Shown here one piece after another: positions 52,173-59,894 of a stretch of 64,000 bases of DNA (its first letter is position 1; each line of letters starts with the position of its first letter). The stretch is from NCBI GenBank assembly GCA_046350295.1, contig JAXMAR010000021.1, positions 50,846 to 114,845 of the forward strand, in the 5' to 3' direction. This stretch comes from JAXMAR01 sp046350295 (GTDB lineage: Bacteria > Planctomycetota > Planctomycetia > Gemmatales > Gemmataceae). Both the position numbers and the translations under genes were made by a program. Below the pieces are notes generated by a model. The model saw nothing but the letters and a program-made list of their open reading frames with translations. It was not told where the DNA came from and did no database searches.

Positions 52173-52922
52173 ATGCTTCGTCGCCTGTCACCTCTGCTTT
52201 TCCTCCTCGCCCTCGGCTGTAGCGGCGGCTCGGCCGACAAGCCCTCCGTCTCCGAAGAGCCGATCGCCAAGGGGCCCGGGGACGAGCTGATCCTCCCCGG
52301 CGCCGGTAAGGCCTCCGACGCCATCCCGCCCAAGACCACCCCGGGCGGACCGCAGACCGTGCAGTTCCTCAACAGCCAGGGGACCGGCCGCCATTTCTGC
52401 ATCATCGCCGACCACTCCCTGAGCATCGGCGACCCCTCGCTGGCGCTCATCAAGAAGGAGATCGTCAAGACGCTGTCGAGCATGAACGAGCGCAGCAGCT
52501 TCTACGTCATCCTGTTCGCGAAGGAGCCGTTGCCGATGCCCGGCGCCGGCTGGCTCAGCGCCACCAAGGACAACATCGACAAGACCGCCGGCTGGATGGC
52601 GCCGATCGGACGCCTGTGGGGAACGATCCCCGCCCCCGCTTTCAGAAAGGCGCTGGCCCTGGAGCCCCGGCCCGACGTCATCTTCTTCATGACCGACGGG
52701 CAACTGCAACCAAAGAAGGCCACCTCGCTCATCGCCGACCTGAATCGGAAGGAGCCGAAGGTTCCGATCAACACGATCCTGTTCACCAAATCGGCCGCGA
52801 TCGTGCCGCCGGAGAACAGGGCCCGCGCCGATCTGGAGATCATCGCCCGCGATTCGGGCGGCACGTTCCATCAGTTCATCGATCCCGACGGGGCGCCCAA
52901 AAAGAAGAAAAAAAAGGCATAG
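52173..52922 (+). CDS. Lipoprotein with von Willebrand A-like domain
   Basis: 249 residues from ATG at 52173 (CGGGAG upstream). A signal peptide with lipobox LALGC (MLRRLSPLLFLLALGC) predicts a lipid-anchored cell-envelope protein. The region from about residue 72 (FCIIADHSLSIGDPSLALIK) to PDVIFFMTDGQLQPKKATSL has the vWA fold pattern, but DHSLS stands in for DxSxS, so metal binding may be altered. A poly-lysine tail (KKKKKKA) ends the protein. Likely an envelope protein for protein-protein contact. Confidence 0.85.
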   Translation: MLRRLSPLLFLLALGCSGGSADKPSVSEEPIAKGPGDELILPGAGKASDAIPPKTTPGGPQTVQFLNSQGTGRHFCIIADHSLSIGDPSLALIKKEIVKTLSSMNERSSFYVILFAKEPLPMPGAGWLSATKDNIDKTAGWMAPIGRLWGTIPAPAFRKALALEPRPDVIFFMTDGQLQPKKATSLIADLNRKEPKVPINTILFTKSAAIVPPENRARADLEIIARDSGGTFHQFIDPDGAPKKKKKKA

Positions 52923-52932
52923 ATATGGACAC

Positions 52933-53000
52933 GTAGCTGAAGTCGTAAGACTTCAGCCGTTTGAACGACGCCTCGTCCGAAGTCTCACGACTTCGGCTAC
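52933..53000. repeat. Nested palindromes between two genes
   Basis: The word GTAGCTGAAGTCGTAAGACTTCAG (a hairpin by itself) at 52933 and its near-complement CCGAAGTCTCACGACTTCGGCTAC ending at 53000 form an inverted repeat of about 24 bp with a few mismatches, each arm being palindromic inside. A dispersed element of planctomycete intergenic regions is likely. Confidence 0.8.
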
Positions 53001-53035
53001 GAATTGCGACTTCGCTACACATCGGAGACCCGCTC

Positions 53036-53857
53036 ATGAAGCTCGGCCTCATCAACTCCGCCTGGGTTCAATCGGGCCGCGACACCGCTTACGGCATCCG
53101 CATGACCAAGGAGATCGGCTTCGACTCGATCGACATCTTCGCCGATCCGCTCGACATCGGCGTCAAGGAGCGGCGGCTCATCAAGCGCGAGTGCGACCGG
53201 GTCGGCCTGCCGATCGTGTCGGTCGCGTGCGTCGCCGTCGGCCTGCTCGATTTCAACCCGAGCGTGCAGCGTTTCCACATGCGGCGGTGCCAGGCGTTCC
53301 TCGACCTGTGTTACGAGTACGAGGCGAAGAACCTCCTGCTCGTCCTGGGGGAGTACATCTGGGAGAAGCAGGTGATTCCGCCGGCCGAGCAGTGGAAGGT
53401 CGCGGTCGACAATACGCGCGAGCTGGGCAAGTACGCCGCCGACCTGGGTCTGGCCATCGCGCTGGAGCTCGAGCCGTTCAAGCTGTCGCTCCTGAACAAC
53501 GTCGACAACATGGTGCGCTTCATCGACGACGTGAACCATCCGGCGGTGCGGGCCAACATTGACGTGTCCCACCTGGAGCTGGCGAAGGTGAAGCCCGAGG
53601 AGCTGCGGCGACTCAAGGGGAAGGCGATTCACGTCCACATCAGCGACTGCGACGGCAAGGTACACGGCGATTTGCCGCCGGGGCGCGGCGTCGTCAACTT
53701 CGAACCGTACCTGCGCGAGATCAAGAACCTGGGGATCGACGGCGCGGTCAGCATCGAGCTGGAGTATTCGCCGGAGCCGTCGAAGATCGCCGATTGGGTG
53801 CGGGAGGCGTACACGGCGACGGATCGGTTGATGCGGGGGGTGGGGTTGCGGGGGTAG
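53036..53857 (+). CDS. Sugar phosphate isomerase/epimerase-like TIM barrel protein (AP_endonuc_2 fold)
   Basis: 273 residues from the ATG at 53036 (CGGAGA upstream); the frame extends upstream through the palindromic repeat, which is not coding. Features are FADPLDIGVKERRLI, VLGEYIWEKQVIPPAEQW, ALELEPFKLSLLNNVDNM, and HVHISDCDGKVHGDLPPGRG, fitting xylose isomerase-like TIM barrels with a divalent metal site formed by E, D, H and E residues. Substrate cannot be told. Monocistronic by position. Confidence 0.9.
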   Translation: MKLGLINSAWVQSGRDTAYGIRMTKEIGFDSIDIFADPLDIGVKERRLIKRECDRVGLPIVSVACVAVGLLDFNPSVQRFHMRRCQAFLDLCYEYEAKNLLLVLGEYIWEKQVIPPAEQWKVAVDNTRELGKYAADLGLAIALELEPFKLSLLNNVDNMVRFIDDVNHPAVRANIDVSHLELAKVKPEELRRLKGKAIHVHISDCDGKVHGDLPPGRGVVNFEPYLREIKNLGIDGAVSIELEYSPEPSKIADWVREAYTATDRLMRGVGLRG

Positions 53858-53978
53858 GGACGGCGCGCCGGGGTGACACGGCGCCAGGGTGACGGGGCGC
53901 CGGCAGGGCGCCTCCCTTGACGAGGTTGCGCTGAGCCGTTATGAGCGTGACCGCCCGATACCTGGGCATGGAGAGCCC

Positions 53979-55202
53979 ATGCGAGCGGCGGCTGGTATTG
54001 CGTCACGTCCCTGGATTGCGTCAACCTCCCAGCTTGGCTGGACGGTGTGGGGCATCGCCCTTGCCGGCGTGGTCGGCGCGGTGCTGCTGTCGACGCGGCA
54101 AGGCATTTTTCCCGTCTTCACCGGGGCGGGACGCGCGTGGCTGGAAAGCCGGCCGATCTACGAAGAGCATCACGACCTCGATCGCTTTCTTTACGCTCCC
54201 ATCGTCGCTCCGCTGTTCGCGCCGCTTTCCCTCTTACCCGGCCGCCTGGCCGGCGTCTCGTGGCGCCTGTTCAGCGTCGCGGTGTTCGGCTGGGCCATGG
54301 CGCGTTACCTGAGGCGGTCGCGGCGCCAGGCGTCCGCGGCGTTCTGGCTACTCATTCTTCCCTTGATGCTCGGGAGCATCCACAACGGGCAGACCAATGT
54401 CCTGCTCCTGGGGGTCATGCTGCTCGGCGTCGTCGCGCTGCGCGAGGAGCGCTGGTGGTTGGCCGCGCTTTGCCTGGGCGCCGCGACGCTGTGCAAGATC
54501 TACCCCGGCTTCCTCGCCCTGCTGGCCGTCCTGTACGCGCCGCGGGCGCTGCTCTGGCGTTTGCCGCTGGTCCTTGCCGCGGGCCTGGCGCTACCGTTTC
54601 TGCTGCAGCATCCGGATTATGTCTGCCACCAGTACGCCGACTGGTGGCAGGCGCTGCGCGTGCAGGACCGGACGCTGTGGGCGCTCGAGCGGGCGCCGCG
54701 CGACCTGCTCGTCCTGTTTCGGTTGACGGGAAGTTTGCCCCCGCTGCCTCTTTACTGGGGCGTCCAACTCCTCCTCACCATCGTCATGGTCCGGCTCGCC
54801 CGCGTCCGCATCGCGCGCGGGAACGAGCAGACGCTGCACGTCCTTTTCACTCTGGGCGTGTGCTGGATGGTGACGCTCGGTCCGGCGACCGAGTCGAGCA
54901 CGTATTGCTTTCTCGCCCCCGTTCTGGGCCTGGCGCTTCTGGAGGAGCGGCGCCGACCGCGACGGAACTGGCTGGGCGTGATTTACCTGGTCCTCGTTTT
55001 CAGCGCCGCCGCCTGCTGGTTTCCGCTCGGCAAACACTGGGCGGGGGTGACGCAGCCGCTGGCCGGTTTGGCGTTCTTCCTCGAGCGCATCGCCTGGGCC
55101 GCCCGGCTGCCGGCGCGGCGACGTGAGGAGAGCATCGCGGTCGTGCAAACGCGAGTCGTTATGGAAGCGGAGACGAAGCCATGCGCCGACGCAAATGTTT
55201 GA
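53979..55202 (+). CDS. GT87 family glycosyltransferase (DUF2029), polyprenol-linked sugar transferase type
   Basis: 407 residues from the ATG at 53979 (GAGAG upstream). Ten or so membrane segments run through the protein. The loop sequence YEEHHDLDRFLYAPIVAPLFAPLSLL and HNGQTNVLLLGVMLLG fit the GT87 (alpha-mannosyltransferase-like) family, acting on the outer face of the membrane with a lipid-phosphate sugar donor. It overlaps the downstream alpha/beta hydrolase gene by 22 bases. Sugar and acceptor are unknown. Confidence 0.88.
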   Translation: MRAAAGIASRPWIASTSQLGWTVWGIALAGVVGAVLLSTRQGIFPVFTGAGRAWLESRPIYEEHHDLDRFLYAPIVAPLFAPLSLLPGRLAGVSWRLFSVAVFGWAMARYLRRSRRQASAAFWLLILPLMLGSIHNGQTNVLLLGVMLLGVVALREERWWLAALCLGAATLCKIYPGFLALLAVLYAPRALLWRLPLVLAAGLALPFLLQHPDYVCHQYADWWQALRVQDRTLWALERAPRDLLVLFRLTGSLPPLPLYWGVQLLLTIVMVRLARVRIARGNEQTLHVLFTLGVCWMVTLGPATESSTYCFLAPVLGLALLEERRRPRRNWLGVIYLVLVFSAAACWFPLGKHWAGVTQPLAGLAFFLERIAWAARLPARRREESIAVVQTRVVMEAETKPCADANV

Positions 55203-55939
55203 CCTGGCTTATGGCGATCTGGACGCTCGCCTATGGGCCGCTCACGGCGAGGAGCGAGCCGTCGCGGCGGGCCGAGGAGGAGCCGGACGCGATCGTCGTC
55301 GTGATCGGCGGCGTCGGGGGGCTGGACATCCTCTCCTGGAGCGTGGAGCAGGTCTTAAGCAAGGCGAGCCTGAAGTACCAGATGCGCGAGTACGTCTGGA
55401 CGCACGGCTGGGGCCAGATCCTACGCGATCTGCAGGACCAGCGGCACATGGAAGCCAAGGCGCGCGACCTGGCCCTGCTCGTGCGCCAGCTTCAGGCACG
55501 CTATCCCGGCAAGCCGATCTACTTCCTCGCCAAGAGCGGCGGCACGGGCCTGGCCCTCCGCGCCGCCGAGCTACTGCCGGAGTCGACGCTCGAACGCATC
55601 GTCCTCCTGTCGGCCGCCGTCTCCCCGCAGTATGACCTGAGCGGGGCGCTGCGGGCGACGCGACGCGAGATCGTCTCGTTCCATTCGTCGTACGACCAGT
55701 TCATCCTCAACTGGGGGACGAGCCAGTTCGGCACGATGGACCGCGTCTACGGCCCGAGCGCCGGGCTGCACGGCTTCCGCCTGCCGGGCGATGCCGACGC
55801 CTCGACGCGCGACCTGTACCGGCGGCTGGTGCAGGTGCCGTGGCGGCCGCGCATGCTCGCCGAATGGCACACCGGCGGGCACGCGGGGAACGGCTTTCCC
55901 GCCTTTCTCCAGGCGGAAGTCCTGCCCTGGCTGCGTTAG
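55181..55939 (+). CDS. Exported alpha/beta hydrolase
   Basis: 252 residues, beginning MRRRKCLTWLMAIWTLAYG (signal peptide). The start lies 22 bases inside the glycosyltransferase gene. The nucleophile is in IYFLAKSGGTGLALR (G/K-x-S-x-G type), the Asp may be in SFHSSYDQFILNW and His in AEWHTGGHAGNGF. Lipase-like; substrate unknown. Likely co-transcribed with the glycosyltransferase. Confidence 0.82.
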   Translation: MRRRKCLTWLMAIWTLAYGPLTARSEPSRRAEEEPDAIVVVIGGVGGLDILSWSVEQVLSKASLKYQMREYVWTHGWGQILRDLQDQRHMEAKARDLALLVRQLQARYPGKPIYFLAKSGGTGLALRAAELLPESTLERIVLLSAAVSPQYDLSGALRATRREIVSFHSSYDQFILNWGTSQFGTMDRVYGPSAGLHGFRLPGDADASTRDLYRRLVQVPWRPRMLAEWHTGGHAGNGFPAFLQAEVLPWLR

Positions 55940-56028
55940 CGCGCGTTTCTGGTTTTCGCTTGTCGTCGCTTCCCTTGTGGCCGTAGGCTGAATACAAACA
56001 GCTTGCCTCCCACGAGAGAGCGACACCC

Positions 56029-56595
56029 ATGAAGCTTCTCGCCTTGGTTCCCGTGCTCGCCGTCTGCCTTTTCCTTTCCGAAGGGGCGCGCGCCCAGCCG
56101 AAGAGCGGCGACAAATCTTCGGACGCCAACCCGTACACGTATTACAGCATCCGGCATCCTGGGATCATGCCGCCGCGGCCTGGGCCGTGGCCGCCCGGTC
56201 CGCTGCCGCCGCCGTGGTGGCCGACGTACCGGCCCTGGCCTTACCCGGTCACGGTCGTGCAGAACATCTACACGGCGCCGCCGAGCGGGCCGGCGACCAG
56301 CGCGGTGTTGCCGCCGGCGCCGTCGACGCGCGCGGTCCTGGTGATGCTTTTGCCCACGACGCAGACCGACCTCTGGGCGGACGGCGTCAAGCTGCCGTTT
56401 TCGTCCGAAACGACGCGCGTGTTCACGACACCGGAACTGGAGCCGGGACACACCTACCAGTACACGGTCAAGGCTCGCTGGGTGCAGCGCGCCAAGAACG
56501 TGGAGCGCGAGGAGAACGTGAACATCCAACCCGGCAAGACCGTTCAGGTCGATTTCACCAAGTACGACAAGTACGCCCTACCCTCCGACTGGTAA
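56029..56595 (+). CDS. TIGR03000 domain protein, exported and proline-rich
   Basis: 188 residues: a signal peptide (residues 1-23), a Pro/Trp-rich segment (HPGIMPPRPGPWPPGPLPPPWW), and the C-terminal TIGR03000 domain (RAVLVMLLPTTQTDLWADGV ... ELEPGHTYQYTVKARW), known almost only in planctomycetes. The domain is beta-rich and its function is not known. It is 4 bases before the next gene, implying an operon. Confidence 0.93.
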   Translation: MKLLALVPVLAVCLFLSEGARAQPKSGDKSSDANPYTYYSIRHPGIMPPRPGPWPPGPLPPPWWPTYRPWPYPVTVVQNIYTAPPSGPATSAVLPPAPSTRAVLVMLLPTTQTDLWADGVKLPFSSETTRVFTTPELEPGHTYQYTVKARWVQRAKNVEREENVNIQPGKTVQVDFTKYDKYALPSDW

Positions 56596-56599
56596 CGCC

Positions 56600-57826
56600 A
56601 TGCCACGCCTCCTTTGCCTCGGTCTCCTTCTCTTCGCGCCGGCGCTTCACGCCGGCGATAGGCCGGACGCCGCGGCCTCGGCCAAGGCGCGGCGTGACTT
56701 CGAGCGTGCCAAACCCGACGCCGACCTGCTCAAGCTGGACGCCGCTCGGGTTCCGCTCACCAAGGAGGACGCCGCGGCGGTGCGCGACGAACTCTGGAAG
56801 CGGCACGTCGCGCGGATCAAGGCGACGCGCTCGGAGGAGTTCGCCAAGCGTCTGCTGCAGGAGGGCAAGCTCGAGATGCCTTTCTTTGTCACCGAATACG
56901 GTGAGAAACCGAAGAAGGGTCGCAGTCTCTGGCTCTCGCTCCATGGCGGCGGCGGCGCGCCCAAGGCGGTCAACGACAAGCAGTGGGAAAACCAGAAGCG
57001 GCTCTACAAGCTGAGCGAGGGCTACTACGTCGCGCCGCGGGCGCCGACCAACACGTGGAACCTCTGGCACGAGGGGCACATCGACCGTTTCTTCGGACGG
57101 CTCATCGAGGACTTCGTCGTTCTCGGCGACGTCGACCCGGACCGTGTGTATGTCATGGGTTATTCGGCGGGCGGCGACGGCATCTACCAGATCGGACCCC
57201 GTCTGGCGGATCGCTGGGCCGGCGCCGCAATGATGGCCGGACATCCCAACGGCGCCTCGCTGCTGAACCTGCGCAACGTCGCCTTTGCGCTTCAGGTGGG
57301 GGGCAACGACTCGGCGTACAACCGCAACAAGGTCGGCCGGGAATACGGCGCCGAGCTGGAGCGATTGCACAAGGCCGATCCGGGCGGCTATCCGAACTTC
57401 GTGAAGATTCACGAAGGAAAGGGGCACTGGATGGACCTGCAAGACGCGGCGGCGCTGCCGTGGATGGCAAAGTTTTCCCGCAACCCCGCGCCGGAGCGCG
57501 TCGTCTGGCGGCAGGAGGGGGGCCATGACCGCTCCTACTGGCTGGCCGTGCCGCCGGAAGAGAAGACAGGCGGGGCGCTCGTGATCGTGTCGCGCAAGGG
57601 GCAGACCATCGAGATCGAGAAAGCGGAGAAGGTGAAGCGCTTGATCCTGCGACTCGACGATTCCTTCATCGACCTCGACCAGCCGGTGCGCGTCATTCAG
57701 GAAGGAAAAGCGATCTTCGAGGGGCGGGCGACGCGGACGCCGGCGGCACTGCTCAAATCTCTGGATGGACGCGGCGATCCACGGCTGATTTTCGCTGCCG
57801 AATTGGTGGTAACCGTCGGGAAGTGA
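56600..57826 (+). CDS. Exported alpha/beta hydrolase, poly(3-hydroxybutyrate) depolymerase/esterase-like
   Basis: 408 residues with a signal peptide (MPRLLCLGLLLFAPALHA). The oxyanion-type LSLHGGGGAPKAVN and the nucleophile VMGYSAGGDGIYQIG are characteristic of secreted esterases, with the catalytic His probably in HEGKGHWMD. A helical N-terminal part and a C-terminal beta domain (TIEIEKAEKVKRLILRLDD) flank the hydrolase. It starts 4 bases after the TIGR03000 gene. Substrate is not determined. Confidence 0.88.
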   Translation: MPRLLCLGLLLFAPALHAGDRPDAAASAKARRDFERAKPDADLLKLDAARVPLTKEDAAAVRDELWKRHVARIKATRSEEFAKRLLQEGKLEMPFFVTEYGEKPKKGRSLWLSLHGGGGAPKAVNDKQWENQKRLYKLSEGYYVAPRAPTNTWNLWHEGHIDRFFGRLIEDFVVLGDVDPDRVYVMGYSAGGDGIYQIGPRLADRWAGAAMMAGHPNGASLLNLRNVAFALQVGGNDSAYNRNKVGREYGAELERLHKADPGGYPNFVKIHEGKGHWMDLQDAAALPWMAKFSRNPAPERVVWRQEGGHDRSYWLAVPPEEKTGGALVIVSRKGQTIEIEKAEKVKRLILRLDDSFIDLDQPVRVIQEGKAIFEGRATRTPAALLKSLDGRGDPRLIFAAELVVTVGK

Positions 57827-57884
57827 GTTTCGTGGGGCAGGCCGCCTGGCCTGCCTGCCGGTCACGGCCGCAACGTCGATTGCG

Positions 57885-59129
57885 TCACCGCTTCGGATGC
57901 GCCACGCGATTGAAGTCCTCCGGACTGTACGCGTCGGCCGTTCGGACCGCCCCCGTCTCTTCGCGCGGCGCAGCCACTGCCGGCGCTGGCGCTGTCGTCC
58001 CCCGCGGGGTCGGAAATCCTGGATCGGCGCCGCTCGTCTTCTCCTTGGCTTCTCTCCTGGGGTCAACCATCGGGACGGTGGTGTCACGCTCGAGCGGCGG
58101 CGTCACTGCTGTCGGCGTGAGCGTGGTCGGTGTGGCTGCGGGTGTGAGCGCGGGTCCTGCCGCAAACAGGGGCGGGATAAACTTGGGCGCTGGGGCGGCC
58201 GCCGTGGACGGAGGCGTCGGCGAACCGGCGTCGGCGAACGCCGAGGTCCGCTCGTCGCCGGCTTTCCGCGCGGAGACGGTATCGGGCTGCAACTGGTCCT
58301 TGAGATGCGGGTGGGTGAGGACGATCGCCCTGACCCATTGCTCAAGGGTCTGATAAGGAATCGAGCGTTTCCCGGGCAACGGCGGGCTGGAAGCGGCGCC
58401 GTGCTTCGTCGCGGCCTTGAGCAGGATCGGGCTGAAGGCGACGTTGTCGAAGCGCACGTGCGTCAGCACGGTCTTGAGGTTCCGCTGCACCGCCGCCTGG
58501 CTGCCGCCTTCCGACGGCCGGAAGAGCTGGAACTCGCCGCCGCGGCCCCCGTTGTGACAGGTGAAGCAGGTGTTCATCAGGATCGGCTGGATGCGGGTCA
58601 CGAACTGGGCGCTCGCCTCATGACTCACGTCCAGCGCCGGCGCCCGGTCGATCGGTTCCACGGCCGCCGGCCGGGCCGGCGACTTCGTCTTGCCCACCTC
58701 GATTTGCTCCTTGAGGACGGTGACGAGCCGGCGCGTCTCGGTGTGGAGGGGGCGGAGGTCCTGGGCCATGCGCGCCTCGCCGAGGGCCTCGACCAGGAGG
58801 TTGTTGAGCTGGCACCAGCGCGCCAGGCGCAACCGTTCGTCCGGATCGTCGAGGTTGGCCCGGCTTTTCATGAAGATGTAAGCGCCTTGCCAATCGGGGC
58901 AGACGCGCAGCACCTTGCTGGCGGGGAGCCAGATCTCGGCGGTTCCATGCCGGACGCAATATTGCTCGCGTATCTTCTCGACGTCGCCGGCGTAGCAGCG
59001 CTCGCTGTCGAGAACGAGGACCTTGCCGAGGATGCGCGGCGCCGCGGGGACGGGCGAATCCTGGGCGAAAGCGGGGGCTCGCCATGCCAGGGCAAGCAGG
59101 AGAAGAAGGATCGCTCTATTTGGGGACAT
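57885..59129 (-). CDS. Exported protein with a single CxxCH haem-binding motif
   Basis: 414 residues, signal peptide MSPNRAILLLLLALAWRAPAFAQ. Near residue 190, NTCFTCHNGGRGGEFQLF holds one CxxCH motif in a segment (TRIQPILMNTCFTCHNGG) typical of planctomycete cytochrome c-like proteins that lead DUF1549/DUF1553 or similar. The rest has no recognised domain: an N-terminal YCVRHGTAEIWLPASKVL region and a long Pro/Ala/Thr-rich C-terminus. Haem attachment and a redox role are inferred. It is convergent with the esterase gene. Confidence 0.82.
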   Translation of the reverse strand: MSPNRAILLLLLALAWRAPAFAQDSPVPAAPRILGKVLVLDSERCYAGDVEKIREQYCVRHGTAEIWLPASKVLRVCPDWQGAYIFMKSRANLDDPDERLRLARWCQLNNLLVEALGEARMAQDLRPLHTETRRLVTVLKEQIEVGKTKSPARPAAVEPIDRAPALDVSHEASAQFVTRIQPILMNTCFTCHNGGRGGEFQLFRPSEGGSQAAVQRNLKTVLTHVRFDNVAFSPILLKAATKHGAASSPPLPGKRSIPYQTLEQWVRAIVLTHPHLKDQLQPDTVSARKAGDERTSAFADAGSPTPPSTAAAPAPKFIPPLFAAGPALTPAATPTTLTPTAVTPPLERDTTVPMVDPRREAKEKTSGADPGFPTPRGTTAPAPAVAAPREETGAVRTADAYSPEDFNRVAHPKR

Positions 59130-59336
59130 AGTGGGCGGGGATATATCGCGGCAGGTGGGGCGCCGTCAAGGCGGGATTGGCGCGATTCGGGGGCGCGATT
59201 CGGGGATCGGGCAGGACCAACGCGAGGCGGAAGAGGAGTTGAGCGACCTAAAATACGGCGTCCAGTTGGAACAAGCGGACCTTGCCTTCGGGCGCATTCG
59301 CGCCGAGATGGGGGGATCCTCACCCATCGGGGCCGG

Positions 59337-59888
59337 TCACTCTTCCTTGGCGGCAAGCTCCTTCACTCTTGCCCAGGACGGAACGTAGGCGGGGAGTTGT
59401 CGTTCCAGGTAACCATCGATGGCGCCGATATCGATCTTCCCGCGCTTGAGCAACTCGACTAAATCCGCCACATCCTTCTGGCGGCCGGCCTTCAGCTTCA
59501 TGTAGACCAAAGTGGTAAGAGGAACGATGGGAATCTGCTCGCTTTTCGCGGGACTTTCCACGGCCGGTCGCAATTGCTCCGTTCCCTCCTTGGATGCCTC
59601 GATGGAAACCATGTCGATGCGCACGTTCCCAACCGCGATGAGCGGAACTTTAAGCGTCACCAGGCCCCCGGCGTGATGAAGGAACGCCTCGTCGCCGACG
59701 AGAAAATCGACGTCGTCCGTAGTTCGCGGATAACCATGGGCCCCGACGGCAAGGCCGCCCGCGAGGGCATGGGGAATGCCCGCCTCGCGGAGCTTGGCCG
59801 AAGCGACCTCGGCCGCGGCGAGGATCTCCGGCGCCACGACGCCGCGAAGCTGGGATAGATCAGGAATGGCGGCTGGGGGAGTGGGCAT
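59337..59888 (-). CDS. Nucleotidyltransferase-fold protein, AbiEii/MenT-like
   Basis: 183 residues. HALAGGLAVGAHGYPRTTDDVDFLV matches the nucleotidyltransferase (NTP_transf) pattern GG...D/TxDxD with the acidic catalytic residues, and the remaining part (VPLTTLVYMKLKAGRQKDVADLVELLKRG) is like the AbiEii or MNT families. Such proteins may serve as stand-alone toxins that modify tRNA or proteins, but no antitoxin is beside it. It starts 6 bases after the PQQ propeller gene, in one operon with it. Confidence 0.78.
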   Translation of the reverse strand: MPTPPAAIPDLSQLRGVVAPEILAAAEVASAKLREAGIPHALAGGLAVGAHGYPRTTDDVDFLVGDEAFLHHAGGLVTLKVPLIAVGNVRIDMVSIEASKEGTEQLRPAVESPAKSEQIPIVPLTTLVYMKLKAGRQKDVADLVELLKRGKIDIGAIDGYLERQLPAYVPSWARVKELAAKEE

Positions 59889-59894
59889 ACGGGG

